A stretch of DNA of 64,000 bases from a bacterium (GTDB taxonomy: Bacteria; Pseudomonadota; Alphaproteobacteria; Rhodobacterales; Rhodobacteraceae), in the NCBI GenBank assembly GCA_016124195.1, contig WGOE01000006.1, positions 372,001 through 436,000 on the forward strand, given 5' to 3'. Each line of letters starts with the position of its first letter. The first letter of the stretch is position 1. Below the pieces are notes generated by a model that had not been told where the DNA came from, did no database searches, and saw nothing but the letters and a program-made list of their open reading frames with translations. Positions 38,580 through 50,996 of this stretch are shown here, piece after piece. Both the position numbers and the translations under genes were made by a program.

Positions 38580-39554
38580 ATGCAAGGCACTGATCTTCAA
38601 CGCAACAGGTGGAATTTCTTGCGCAGGTCCCTGAGGGCGAACCGGGAATTCAACTTCGTCTACCTCAACAATCCCAAAGTTGCCTGTTCTTCGATCAAGA
38701 CCTTGCTGTGGTCGCAAATTCAGAACGTGCCGCCGCTCAGCATCAAGTATGAACATGTCATCGAAGGTTCGCCTTTCGAGGATGATCCTGCAAAACTCGC
38801 CTGGGCCGAGAAGGCCTATGTCTTTTCGGTGGTCCGCAACCCCTTTACCCGCGTCGTTTCGGCCTATCTCGACAAGATCCGCAAGCGCGAAGTGCATCAG
38901 TGGGACCCCTTCGCGCGCCGCCATGGCCTGCCTTTGGACCAGACGATTTCCTTCGATCTCTTCATCGAATTGATGGCGACCGACAAGCCGGCGCTCAGCG
39001 ATCCGCATTGGTGCCCGCAGGTGCTTGGTCTGTTGCACGAGGATTTGACGCCAAACTACGTGGGGCAGATCGAGCGGATGGATCAGGATTTTCCGGTGAT
39101 CCTGCGCAAGGTCTTTCCGGAGCGCGGCCTTGCCGCCTATCGCCGCTCGGTGCATGCCACCGGCGCTTCGGAAGGCTTTGCGCCTTACTTTGCCGATCAG
39201 GGGACCCTGGATCGGGTGCGCGCCTACTATGCCGAGGATTTCGAGGTTTACGGCTACGACACCGATTTCACCAAGGGGCTGGCCAGCCGGATCGAGCCTG
39301 TGCATCACGATCACAGCCACCCGGCCTTCGCGGCCTGGGCCCGGGACTTTGCGCCGCCACCCGAACGGCCCGCGCCCAAGCCAGCGCCCAAGCCCGAGCC
39401 CGAGATCGACGATGCCACTCTGGCGCGCCGCTTGCAGTGGAACGCCGGCAATCCGGAGCGGCTCAAGGCGCTCTTGACCGATTATGCCGAACGCATCCGC
39501 ACCGGCCCGGATTTCCTGCGCGAAGCCGCGGGCCAGTCGCGTCCCAAGGTCTGA
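38580..39554 (+). CDS. Sulfotransferase family 2 protein
   Basis: The 324-residue protein resembles Golgi-type carbohydrate sulfotransferases (Sulfotransfer_2). It has a PAPS 5'-phosphosulfate loop in LNNPKVACSSIKTLLW, the 3'-phosphate segment FSVVRNPFTRVVSAYLDKI, and a conserved Glu in VGQIERMDQDF. It should move sulfate from PAPS onto a sugar or capsule glycan; the acceptor is unknown. Residues after about 260 form a Pro/Lys-rich linker (PERPAPKPAPKPEPEIDD) and a short helical domain. About 245 bp of non-coding DNA precede it, consistent with its own promoter. Confidence 0.83.
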   Translation: MQGTDLQRNRWNFLRRSLRANREFNFVYLNNPKVACSSIKTLLWSQIQNVPPLSIKYEHVIEGSPFEDDPAKLAWAEKAYVFSVVRNPFTRVVSAYLDKIRKREVHQWDPFARRHGLPLDQTISFDLFIELMATDKPALSDPHWCPQVLGLLHEDLTPNYVGQIERMDQDFPVILRKVFPERGLAAYRRSVHATGASEGFAPYFADQGTLDRVRAYYAEDFEVYGYDTDFTKGLASRIEPVHHDHSHPAFAAWARDFAPPPERPAPKPAPKPEPEIDDATLARRLQWNAGNPERLKALLTDYAERIRTGPDFLREAAGQSRPKV

Positions 39555-39600
39555 GGACCGCCGGGCAGGGGGCTGACGTGTCGCATGTCACGGGGCGGAT

Positions 39601-40206
39601 ATGAGCCTGGACCGGTTTCTCAAGACGGTGCATGGCTGGCTTGGCGTGCTGATCCTGCCCTGGATCGTGATGGCCGGTCTGACCGGGTTCTATCAGAACC
39701 ACGGTGATCTGGTCGAAGCGGTTCTGCCTTTCGCCGCGCCGTCGACCGACGAGATCGTGGCGCTGTTCCAATCGCAGCCGGTGGCGCAGGTCGATCCGGC
39801 CGAGGCGGCGAAACTGGCCGCACGTCTTTTGCCGGATCTTGCGGCGGCGGTGGCGCCGGTGGGGTTCCTTGGGCGCGCCACCTATCAGGCGCGGTCGCCG
39901 CAAGGCCGCATCCTGCGCATAGATGCCGCAACCGGCGCCTATGCCTTGCAGGGCGATTTTGTGACAACCTATCACCGCCATGACGGAAGCCTGCTGGTCC
40001 GGGTGGTCAACTGGGGCAAGCTTTTCGTGCTCTTGCACCGGGCGGGCTGGGCCGGCGACCGTTTTGGCACATGGCCGGCCGACCTGACCGCGCTGGCGCT
40101 GGTGGTGTTCGGGTCGAGCGGGCTTTACCTGTTCCTGACGCCGCGCCTGCGCCGCTGGCAGTGGCGCAGGCGGGTCAGGCTGTCGGGCGGCGGGGCAGAA
40201 AGCTGA
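39601..40206 (+). CDS. PepSY-associated transmembrane protein
   Basis: The 201-residue protein has an N-terminal membrane helix (TVHGWLGVLILPWIVMAGLTG), a periplasmic PepSY-like domain (GRILRIDAATGAYALQGDF), and a second helix near LTALALVVFGSSGLYLFLTP. A basic cytoplasmic tail (RLRRWQWRRRVR) follows. The conserved His in the first helix and the HRAGWAGDRFG segment fit PepSY-TM proteins, often linked to iron reduction or respiration. The precise role is unknown. It starts 46 bp after the sulfotransferase gene. Confidence 0.75.
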   Translation: MSLDRFLKTVHGWLGVLILPWIVMAGLTGFYQNHGDLVEAVLPFAAPSTDEIVALFQSQPVAQVDPAEAAKLAARLLPDLAAAVAPVGFLGRATYQARSPQGRILRIDAATGAYALQGDFVTTYHRHDGSLLVRVVNWGKLFVLLHRAGWAGDRFGTWPADLTALALVVFGSSGLYLFLTPRLRRWQWRRRVRLSGGGAES

Positions 40207-40339
40207 CACGGCCAGCCGCAGGCGCGTCAGCCGCTGTCGGGGGGCACCGGGATGCTGGCCTCAAGACAGAACGATCCGACCGCGCCCCTCAGCGCCATGG
40301 CTCCGCGCGGCCGCAGCTTTGCGACCGGGCCCTTTGCGG

Positions 40340-41938
40340 TCAGACCATCATTTCCTTGGTCGCGGTCAGCTTGAGGTCGGGGTAGTCACGCTCCACCCGG
40401 TCGATGTCCCATTTGAGCCGGGTCAGAAAGACGGTGGCGCCGTCGCTGTCGATGGCGATATGACCCTTGTTGACGTTGATCAGCTTTTCCATCTCGGCCT
40501 TGGGGCCGGAGACCCAGCGGGCCGAGGTGAATTGGCTCGGCTCGAACCGGACGGGGAGGGAGTATTCCTCTTCGATGCGGGAGGCCAGCACCTCGAACTG
40601 CAACTGGCCCACGACGCCCACGATATAGCCCGAACCGATCATCGGCTTGAAGACCTTGGCGGCCCCCTCTTCGGCGAATTGGGTCAGCGCCTTTTCCAGA
40701 TGCTTGGCCTTCATCGGGTCGAGCGCGCGCACGCCCGACAGAAGTTCCGGCGCGAAAGAGGGGATGCCGGTGAAGCGCAGCGCCTCGCCCTCGGTCAGGG
40801 CGTCGCCGATGCGCAACTGGCCATGGTTCGGGATGCCGATGATGTCGCCGGCCCAGGCCTCTTCGGTCAATTCGCGGTCCGCGGCGAGGAACATGACCGG
40901 GCTGGCCACCGTCATGGGCTTTTTGCTGCGCACATGCAGCAGCTTCATGCCACGGGTGAAATGCCCCGAGGCGAGGCGGACAAAGGCCACCCGGTCGCGG
41001 TGCTTGGGGTCCATATTGGCCTGGACCTTGAAGACAAAGCCGGTGACGGCGGGCTCTCCGGCGTCGATCTGACGCTCGGCCGCGCGCTGCGGCTGCGGTT
41101 CGGGGCCGTATTCGCCCATGCCGTCCATCAGTTCCTTGACGCCGAAGGAATTGATCGCAGAGCCGAACCAGATCGGCGTCATATGGCCTTCAAGAAAGGA
41201 CTTGCGGTCGAAGGCGGGCAGAAGTTCACACGCCATTTCAATGTCTTCGCGGAACTTCTTCAGAAGCGCCGGGGGCACGTGATCGGCCAGTTTCGGATCA
41301 TCCATGCCGCTGATCTGCACCGATTCCGCCACCTTGTTGCGGTCGGCCCGGTCCATGATCTCCAGCCGGTCGTGCAGAAGATCATAGGCGCCGATGAAGT
41401 CGCGGCCGACCCCGATGGGCCAGGAGGCGGGCGTCACGTCGATGGCGAGGTTTTCCTGGATCTCGTCGATGATCTCGAAGACATCGCGGCTTTCGCGGTC
41501 CATCTTGTTGCAGAAGGTCAAGATCGGCAGGTCGCGCAGACGGCAGACCTCAAACAGCTTGCGGGTCTGGGATTCCACGCCCTTGGCGCCGTCGATCACC
41601 ATGATCGCGGCATCGACGGCGGTCAGGGTGCGGTAGGTGTCTTCGGAAAAGTCGCTGTGGCCGGGGGTGTCGACGAGGTTGAAACGCCATTGGCGGTAGT
41701 CATAGGACATGGCCGAGGCCGAGACCGAAATCCCGCGCTCTTGTTCCAGCTTCATGAAGTCGGACCGGGTGCGGCGCGCCTCGCCCTTGGCGCGGACCTG
41801 GCCCGCCATCTGGATCGCGCCGCCGAACAGCAGGAACTTTTCGGTGAGCGTGGTCTTGCCGGCGTCGGGGTGCGAGATGATCGCAAAGGTCCGGCGGCGG
41901 GCGATTTCGGGGGGGAGTTGGGGGCGGTTGTCAAGCAT
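40340..41938 (-). CDS. prfC: Peptide chain release factor 3
   Basis: RF3 is a translational GTPase that removes RF1/RF2 from the ribosome after termination. The 532-residue protein carries the P-loop HPDAGKTTLTE, switch II VDTPGHSDFSEDTYR, and the guanine-recognition NKMD. Domain II follows, and a C-terminal domain with VGVVGQLQFEVLASRIEEEY (in part). Length and order match RF3 rather than EF-G. The start ATG is at 41936-41938. It is transcribed in the same direction as mnmA, with repeat copy C between. Confidence 0.97.
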   Translation of the reverse strand: MLDNRPQLPPEIARRRTFAIISHPDAGKTTLTEKFLLFGGAIQMAGQVRAKGEARRTRSDFMKLEQERGISVSASAMSYDYRQWRFNLVDTPGHSDFSEDTYRTLTAVDAAIMVIDGAKGVESQTRKLFEVCRLRDLPILTFCNKMDRESRDVFEIIDEIQENLAIDVTPASWPIGVGRDFIGAYDLLHDRLEIMDRADRNKVAESVQISGMDDPKLADHVPPALLKKFREDIEMACELLPAFDRKSFLEGHMTPIWFGSAINSFGVKELMDGMGEYGPEPQPQRAAERQIDAGEPAVTGFVFKVQANMDPKHRDRVAFVRLASGHFTRGMKLLHVRSKKPMTVASPVMFLAADRELTEEAWAGDIIGIPNHGQLRIGDALTEGEALRFTGIPSFAPELLSGVRALDPMKAKHLEKALTQFAEEGAAKVFKPMIGSGYIVGVVGQLQFEVLASRIEEEYSLPVRFEPSQFTSARWVSGPKAEMEKLINVNKGHIAIDSDGATVFLTRLKWDIDRVERDYPDLKLTATKEMMV

Positions 41939-41985
41939 GGCGCGGCTTTAGCCTAATTTCCGGCCGGGGTCCATCTGGCTGAGCG

Positions 41986-42033
41986 CCGGGGGTTTCACAC
42001 CCCCGGACCCCTGTGGGATATATGGGAACAAAT
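41986..42033 (+). repeat. Dispersed intergenic hairpin element, copy C
   Basis: The stem CCGGGGG/CCCCCGG with loop TTTCACA is followed by ACCCCTGTGGGATATATGGG and AACAAATGAA. It lies just downstream of the mnmA stop and upstream of prfC, in the orientation opposite to both genes. Confidence 0.85.
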
Positions 42034-42044
42034 GAATAGGGGGC

Positions 42045-43190
42045 CTATTTGCCGCGCCAGACCCAGCCTCCGCCCAGCACGCGGGTGGAGTTGGGTTCGT
42101 AGAAGACGCAGGCCTGACCGGCCGAGACGCCATCCTCGGGGTCGAGGAGTTCGACCTCGGCCGTGGTGGGCGAGAGGGGGCGCACGATGGCGGCGCGCGG
42201 CGGCCGGGTCGAGCGGACCTTGACCTCGATGTGGTGCTCGGTGGCCTCGAAGGGGGCGTCGCCCAGCCAGTTGATCTCGCGCACCGGGATGATGCGGGTG
42301 GAGAGCGCGGTCTTGGGCCCCACCACGACGCGGCGGGTGGCCGGGTCGAGTTTGACGACGTAGAGCGGCTCTTCCAGCCCGCCGATGCCGAGGCCCTTGC
42401 GCTGGCCCACGGTGTAATGGATGACACCGTTGTGCTGGCCCAGGACATTGCCGGCCAGATCGACGATCTCGCCGGGGTCGGCGGCGCCGGGGCGCAGTTT
42501 CTCGATCACGGCGGCGTAATTGCCGTTCGGGACAAAGCAGATGTCCTGGCTGTCGGGCTTGTCGGCCACGGGCAGGCCGTATTTGGCCGCCAGCGCCCGG
42601 GTTTCCGCCTTGGAGCCAAGATGGCCGAGGGGAAAGCGCAGGTAGTCGAGCTGGTCGGGCGTGGTCGAGAAGAGGAAATAGCTTTGATCGCGGTTGGCAT
42701 CGGCCGCACGGTGCAGTTCGGGACCGGCGCCCATCTTGCGCTGGATGTAATGGCCCGTCGCCATGCAATCGGCATCAAGGTCGCGGGCCGTGGCGAGAAG
42801 GTCCTTGAACTTGACCCTTTCGTTGCAGCGGATGCAGGGCACCGGGGTGGCGCCCGCCAGATAGGCATCGGCGAATTCCTCGATCACCGCCTCGCGGAAG
42901 GTGTTTTCGTAGTCGAGCACGTAATGGGGAAAGCCCATGGTTTCGGCCACGCGGCGCGCGTCGTGAATGTCGCGCCCGGCGCAGCAGGCGCCCTTCTTGG
43001 CCAGCGCCGCGCCGTGGTCGTAAAGCTGCAGCGTGACGCCAACCACGTCGTAGCCTTCGTCCTTGAGCATGGCGGCCACGACCGAGCTGTCGACGCCGCC
43101 CGACATCGCCACCACGACCCGGGTGTCGGCCGGCGCCTTGGGCAGGCCCAGCGAATTGAGTTTCGCGGAATTGAGGTTCGCGTCCAGCAT
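42045..43190 (-). CDS. mnmA: tRNA-specific 2-thiouridylase
   Basis: MnmA puts sulfur on U34 of tRNA-Lys, Glu and Gln in the wobble position. The protein has the PP-loop [18 protein letters not shown], the catalytic cysteines in [11 protein letters not shown] and [11 protein letters not shown], and the family segment [17 protein letters not shown] at 43202 would extend it by four residues; ATG at 43190 gives 381 residues and is preferred. It is divergent from sciP across about 120 bp. Confidence 0.96.
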   Translation of the reverse strand: MLDANLNSAKLNSLGLPKAPADTRVVVAMSGGVDSSVVAAMLKDEGYDVVGVTLQLYDHGAALAKKGACCAGRDIHDARRVAETMGFPHYVLDYENTFREAVIEEFADAYLAGATPVPCIRCNERVKFKDLLATARDLDADCMATGHYIQRKMGAGPELHRAADANRDQSYFLFSTTPDQLDYLRFPLGHLGSKAETRALAAKYGLPVADKPDSQDICFVPNGNYAAVIEKLRPGAADPGEIVDLAGNVLGQHNGVIHYTVGQRKGLGIGGLEEPLYVVKLDPATRRVVVGPKTALSTRIIPVREINWLGDAPFEATEHHIEVKVRSTRPPRAAIVRPLSPTTAEVELLDPEDGVSAGQACVFYEPNSTRVLGGGWVWRGK

Positions 43191-43314
43191 GATTGCGGCC
43201 AAGTTGAGGATTTAGGCCTGCAATATAGGAAAATGCCGGACACTCTCAACCCCGGACTTCACCCTTGCTTAAGGACGCTGCGGCAACTTGACAGCGTTGG
43301 ACGAGGATGAACCC

Positions 43315-43593
43315 ATGTATCTGAAGAAAGTCGATGGCCCGCGACAGGTCACATTGCCCGACGGCAGCATCCTGAGCCGGGCCGATCTGCCGCCTGCCGA
43401 TACCCGGCGTTGGGTCGCCAGCCGCAAGGCGCTTGTGGTCAAGGCGGTGCTTTATGGCTTGATCGGGCAAGCCGAGGCGCTGGAACGCTATGCCCTGTCC
43501 GAAGAAGAGTTCGGCCTCTGGCGCGACGCCGTCGAAAAGCACGGCGAAAAGGCTTTGCGGGTCACCACAATCCAAAAATATCGTCAACTTTAA
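43315..43593 (+). CDS. sciP: SciP-like DUF1153 regulator, probable modulator of CtrA
   Basis: The 92-residue protein is DUF1153. The core DGSILSRADLPPADTRRWVA with its following basic helix (SRKALVVKAVLYGLIGQAEA) and ALSEEEFGLWRDAVEKHG match Caulobacter SciP, which binds DNA and blocks transcription at CtrA-dependent promoters. ATG at 43315 has GAGGA 8 nt upstream; a TTG at 43288 is rejected. It lies only 92 bp before ctrA, on the same strand, so regulator and target are genetically linked. Its role in this organism is inferred from Caulobacter. Confidence 0.88.
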   Translation: MYLKKVDGPRQVTLPDGSILSRADLPPADTRRWVASRKALVVKAVLYGLIGQAEALERYALSEEEFGLWRDAVEKHGEKALRVTTIQKYRQL

Positions 43594-43620
43594 GTTGTTT
43601 TCCTCTTTCGTTCTGGCAGA

Positions 43621-43639
43621 GTAACGCTTGATTAACCAT
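43621..43639 (+). promoter_or_regulatory. CtrA-type binding site upstream of ctrA
   Basis: GTAA-CGCTTGA-TTAAC matches the CtrA box TTAA-N7-TTAAC with one mismatch. Its right half reads TTAACCAT, the exact 8-mer form reported for CtrA half-sites in Caulobacter. A further TTAAC lies at 43655. The site is about 50 bp before the ctrA ATG, so autoregulation is plausible. Confidence 0.55.
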
Positions 43640-43685
43640 TGCCCGCCAAAGTCGTTAACAGACAGCCGAGCCGGAGCTATGAAAT

Positions 43686-44396
43686 ATGCGTATACTGCTT
43701 GTGGAAGATGACCCGACGACTTCGCGCAGCATCGAATTGATGCTGACCCATGCCAATCTGAACGTCTATTGCACCGATCTTGGTGAAGATGGCGTCGATC
43801 TGGCGAAGCTTTACGATTACGACCTGATCCTGCTGGATCTGAACCTGCCCGACATGTCGGGACATGAGGTCTTGCGTCAGTTGCGGCTTGCCCGGATCGA
43901 GACGCCCATCCTGATTCTCTCCGGGTCTGATGACACCGAGAACAAGATCAAGGGTTTTGGCTTTGGCGCGGATGATTATCTGACCAAGCCCTTCCACCGT
44001 GAGGAACTGGTGGCACGCATCCATGCCATCATCCGCCGGTCCAAGGGCCATTCGCAATCCGTGATTCGCACCGGCAAGGTCGAGGTGAACCTCGATGCCA
44101 AGACGGTCGATGTCGAGGGCACGGCGGTCCATCTGACCGGCAAGGAATATCAGATGCTCGAGCTTTTGTCGCTGCGCAAGGGCACCACGCTGACCAAGGA
44201 GATGTTCCTGAACCACCTTTACGGCGGCATGGACGAGCCCGAACTGAAGATCATCGACGTCTTCATCTGCAAGCTGCGCAAGAAGCTGGCCGAAGCGACC
44301 GGAGGCCAGAATTACATCGAAACGGTCTGGGGCCGCGGCTATGTGCTGCGCGAACCCAACGCGGTCGAAACGCCGCGTCTGGCGGCCAGCGCCTGA
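43686..44396 (+). CDS. ctrA: Cell-cycle response regulator CtrA
   Basis: CtrA is the OmpR-type master regulator of the alphaproteobacterial cell cycle; in Rhodobacter it also controls motility and gene transfer agent production. The 236-residue protein has the receiver domain ([20 protein letters not shown]) with phospho-acceptor Asp51 in [13 protein letters not shown]. It has the CtrA-specific linker and a winged-helix DNA-binding domain ([34 protein letters not shown]). The C-terminal extension ends RLAASA, similar to the ClpXP-exposed Ala-Ala tails of CtrA proteins. The histidine kinase CckA and ChpT are not in the window. Confidence 0.97.
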   Translation: MRILLVEDDPTTSRSIELMLTHANLNVYCTDLGEDGVDLAKLYDYDLILLDLNLPDMSGHEVLRQLRLARIETPILILSGSDDTENKIKGFGFGADDYLTKPFHREELVARIHAIIRRSKGHSQSVIRTGKVEVNLDAKTVDVEGTAVHLTGKEYQMLELLSLRKGTTLTKEMFLNHLYGGMDEPELKIIDVFICKLRKKLAEATGGQNYIETVWGRGYVLREPNAVETPRLAASA

Positions 44397-44425
44397 GGCT
44401 GGAAATCCGCCGCGCCGCCCCGTAA

Positions 44426-48645
<4,220 letters not shown>

Positions 48646-48651
48646 CGGTTT

Positions 48652-48715
48652 GTTCCTCATAAGTTCTTAAAAAGTTCTTTACTGTTAACCGAAATTATGA
48701 GAACAATCAGAGAAC
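48652..48715 (+). promoter_or_regulatory. Triple LexA (SOS) operator: GTTC-N7-GTTC boxes
   Basis: GTTC occurs at 48652, 48663 and 48674 with exact 11-bp periodicity, giving two overlapping GTTC-N7-GTTC boxes. GAAC at 48701 and 48712, also 11 bp apart, gives a third box on the other strand. GTTC-N7-GTTC is the established LexA site in Rhodobacter and other alphaproteobacteria. The small-peptide ATG is at 48732. A TTAACC-type half-site (48685) lies between the boxes. Confidence 0.85.
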
Positions 48716-48731
48716 ATAAACGGAGGTGCCG

Positions 48732-48851
48732 ATGTTCATGAGATTGACCCGCCAGCTGGCCGCCCAGGCAGCCGATCTTGAGGACGCCCTCGGCGTCGCC
48801 ACGCTCTTCGTGCTTTTGTTTCTTGGCCTGACCCTGTCGGGCGTTGCCTGA
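48732..48851 (+). CDS. SOS-controlled 39-residue membrane peptide (possible SidA-like division inhibitor)
   Basis: A 39-codon frame starts ATGTTCATGAGA, 5 bp after a strong ribosome site (GGAGG at 48722-48726), and ends at TGA 48849-48851. The N-terminal 18 residues form a charged amphipathic segment (RLTRQLAAQAADLED). Residues 19-39 form one hydrophobic helix with Leu/Val/Phe runs (GVATLFVLLFLGLTLSG). Three LexA boxes precede it and a 12-bp stem terminator follows, making a complete single-gene SOS unit. Caulobacter SidA, a 29-residue membrane peptide induced by SOS that blocks division, has a similar plan, but I see no clear sequence identity. Toxin-like or envelope-stress roles are alternatives. 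Confidence 0.72.
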   Translation: MFMRLTRQLAAQAADLEDALGVATLFVLLFLGLTLSGVA

Positions 48852-48916
48852 TCTGCCTGCGTTTCCTGCCGCGTTGTCCCGACGCCTGCCCTCAAGGGCC
48901 TATTGAAACGCCACTT

Positions 48917-48951
48917 CCGCCGCCATCCGATGGGATGCGCGGCGGTTTTTT
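48917..48951 (+). terminator. Rho-independent terminator of the SOS peptide gene
   Basis: A stem of 12 pairs (CCGCCGCCATCC with GGATGCGCGGCGG, one bulged C) with loop GATG is followed by six T. It is one of the strongest terminators in the window and ends exactly at the convergent scaffold gene. Confidence 0.92.
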
Positions 48952-49406
48952 CATGTCTCTGCCGTGGTGGCGGCTTCGGCGGCGGCGACCGCCTCGCAGG
49001 TGGCGTCCAGCGCCAGCAGGATCGAAGCGTGGCGGTTCTTGTAGTCGCGCGCCGGGATCAGCACTTCATAGCCGGCGAAGGGGCCGGTGGGTGCGGGGCC
49101 GCCCTCTTTCAGCATGGCGGTCAAGGCGGTGCGGGCGGCCTCGAGCTCGGCCCGGGTACGGCCGATGACAACCTCGCCCAGCACGGCGGCAGAGGCCTGG
49201 CCGAGGGCGCAGGCCCGCACCTCTTGCGCGAAATCGGCCACCTTGCCATCGCGCAGCGCCACCTCGACCGCAATCGTCGAGCCGCACAGCGGCGAGCGTT
49301 TCTTCGCGCTGCCCTCCGGGGCCGCCAGATGGCCCAGATGCGGAATGTCGGCGGCCAGGGCCAGAATGCGGCCGGAATAGAGTTTGACGAGGTCGGTATC
49401 GCTCAT
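48951..49406 (-). CDS. Iron-sulfur cluster scaffold-like protein (IscU/SufU, NifU-N type)
   Basis: The 151-residue protein resembles the NifU N-terminal/SufU scaffold. Three cysteines lie in the expected order: SPLCGSTIAVEVALRDGKVA (in part), EVRACALGQASAAVL and LDATCEAV. The conserved Asp/Lys positions near the first cysteine are KKRSPLCG and RDGK. It should hold nascent Fe-S clusters, although the typical sequence around the first site is altered (LCGS instead of a C-G-D motif), so activity may differ. Complex I in this window needs many clusters, but there is no direct link. It is divergent from hisI. Confidence 0.82.
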   Translation of the reverse strand: MSDTDLVKLYSGRILALAADIPHLGHLAAPEGSAKKRSPLCGSTIAVEVALRDGKVADFAQEVRACALGQASAAVLGEVVIGRTRAELEAARTALTAMLKEGGPAPTGPFAGYEVLIPARDYKNRHASILLALDATCEAVAAAEAATTAET

Positions 49407-49485
49407 GCTTGCGGCTTTCGGGCTGGTCCGGGGGCGTCCTGTCGCCTATTTAGGCGCCGCAGCCTCGCACGCCAAGGAGATCCCG

Positions 49486-49845
49486 ATGGTCTTTGACCCC
49501 GCAACCCTGAAATTCGACGACCGCGGCCTGATCCCCTGCATCGCGCAGGATGCGACCTCGGGCGAGGTGCTGATGTTCGCCTGGATGAATGCCGAGGCCG
49601 TCACACGCACGCTTGCAACCGGCCAGGTGACCTATTGGTCGCGTTCGCGCGCCGGCTTCTGGGTCAAGGGCGAAAGCTCTGGCCATGTGCAAGAGTTGGT
49701 GGAGTTGCGCATCGATTGCGACCGCGATTGTCTTTTGGCCGTGGTGCGCCAGACCGGCCCCGCCTGCCACACCAACCGGCGCGTGTGCTTCTACACTGCG
49801 ATCCGCGAGGGCGCGGAAGTGGAGCTCATGGCGCCCGAGGCCTGA
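49486..49845 (+). CDS. hisI: Phosphoribosyl-AMP cyclohydrolase
   Basis: HisI opens the ring of phosphoribosyl-AMP, the third step of histidine synthesis. The 119-residue protein shows QDATSGEVLMFAWMNAEAV, the zinc and magnesium residues in LRIDCDRDCLLAVVRQTGPA (in part) with HTNRRVCFY, and WVKGESSGHVQE. ATG at 49486 follows AAGGAGA at 7-nt spacing. HisE is not fused and is not in the window. The last 55 bp overlap the end of the convergent small coiled-coil gene. Confidence 0.96.
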   Translation: MVFDPATLKFDDRGLIPCIAQDATSGEVLMFAWMNAEAVTRTLATGQVTYWSRSRAGFWVKGESSGHVQELVELRIDCDRDCLLAVVRQTGPACHTNRRVCFYTAIREGAEVELMAPEA

Positions 49846-50012
49846 GCCTGCGGCACGAAGACGGCCGTGGCGCGGCGCATCGGCCAGCCGGCGCGGGGCA
49901 GGGGCTGATCGGCATCCTGCGGATTGGTCAGCAACTGCGCCTCGCGCCGCTGCAGACGGGTGATCTCGCGGCGGATATCGGAAAGTTCGGTTTCAAGCTG
50001 GTGACGTGTCAT
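49791..50012 (-). CDS. Small coiled-coil protein overlapping hisI antisense
   Basis: The 73-residue product begins MTRHQLETELSDIRREITRL, a strongly charged heptad-like helix, then becomes Pro/Ala-rich (PLPRAGWPMRRATAVFVPQA). The start ATG at 50012 has an excellent site (GGAGGACCTC just upstream), which decides against longer upstream frames. Its 3' end overlaps the hisI 3' end by 55 bp on the other strand. I do not recognise the family. The ribosome site and coiled coil argue for a real gene; the antisense overlap argues for caution. Confidence 0.6.
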   Translation of the reverse strand: MTRHQLETELSDIRREITRLQRREAQLLTNPQDADQPLPRAGWPMRRATAVFVPQAQASGAMSSTSAPSRIAV

Positions 50013-50278
50013 GAGGTCCTCCATTCTGGTGACGCCGCGGCCATCCTCGCGCAGAGTGGTTAAGGAATCGTCAGTGCAGCCGCCGCCCTTCCGCGACCCG
50101 GGCCCGCGGCCGGATCGGGTCCTGCGCGGCCAGTGCCATTTTTGCCGGACTGCGGCCAAAGCATCCGTTCAGCCCGGTTGCCCCTGTCCCGCAACTGTGG
50201 CAAGACGAAGCGCAAGTGCGAGGCATCGGGACGCGAGTGCCTGCCTCGGCATAACCCGCCCTAGACGGAACAAGTCAG

Positions 50279-50920
50279 ATGAGTGATTTTGCCACCCGCC
50301 GCATGATGATGGTCGATACGCAGGTGCGTCCGCAGGATGTGACCAAATTCCCGATCATCGCCGCGATGCTGTCCGTGCCGCGCGAAAGGTTCGTGCCGCA
50401 GGCCGCGCGTGAGGCGGCCTATGCCGGCCACAACCTGCCCATCGCTCCGCGCCGTGTCGTGCTGGAGGCGCGCAGCCTGGCCAAGCTGCTGGACGCGCTG
50501 GATGTCGAGCCGGGCGAGGCGGCGCTGGATCTGGGCACCGGCCTCGGCTATGCGGCGGCGATCCTGGCCGAACTTGGCGCCAAGGTCACCGCGGTGGAGG
50601 AAGATCCGGCCATGGCGGCGCTGGCTGCAGCCAACCTCGACGGCGTGGCCAAGCTGGTGACGGGCCCCCTGACGGCGGGCGCTGCGGCCGAGGGACCTTT
50701 CGACGTGATCCTGATCCAGGGCGCTGTCGAGACCTTTCCGCCTGCTTTGGAGGCGCAGCTGAAAGAAGGTGGCCGGGTTGGCGCCATTTTCATGGAAGGT
50801 GCCCTTGGCATCGCCCGGATCGGCCATAAGTTGGATGGAAAGATCAGCTGGCGCTATTGCTTCAACGCAACCGCGCCGGTATTGCCCGGGTTTGAGGCCC
50901 GGCGCGGTTTCGTACTTTAA
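50279..50920 (+). CDS. pcm: Protein-L-isoaspartate O-methyltransferase-like protein
   Basis: The 213-residue protein has the PIMT motifs: MVDTQVRPQDV at the N-terminus, the SAM-binding loop ALDLGTGLGYAAAILAEL, acidic AVEEDPAMAALA, and FDVILIQGAVETFP. PIMT repairs isoaspartyl damage; alphaproteobacterial members of this divergent subgroup sit next to tolC and may have a different role. The typical GTGSGY loop reads GTGLGY here. About 265 bp of non-coding DNA lie upstream. tolC follows after about 75 bp. Confidence 0.88.
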   Translation: MSDFATRRMMMVDTQVRPQDVTKFPIIAAMLSVPRERFVPQAAREAAYAGHNLPIAPRRVVLEARSLAKLLDALDVEPGEAALDLGTGLGYAAAILAELGAKVTAVEEDPAMAALAAANLDGVAKLVTGPLTAGAAAEGPFDVILIQGAVETFPPALEAQLKEGGRVGAIFMEGALGIARIGHKLDGKISWRYCFNATAPVLPGFEARRGFVL

Positions 50921-50996
50921 TCGCACGGGCCAGAAAGGCCCGGCGCCAATGTGCCGCACCGGAAGCCCCGGTCGGCGCGGTCCGATGAGGTGGATG

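Noticed and set aside
43288-43293. TTGACA as a -35 box for sciP
   Set aside because: No -10 element follows at 16-18 bp, and the region runs straight into the ribosome site and start codon.
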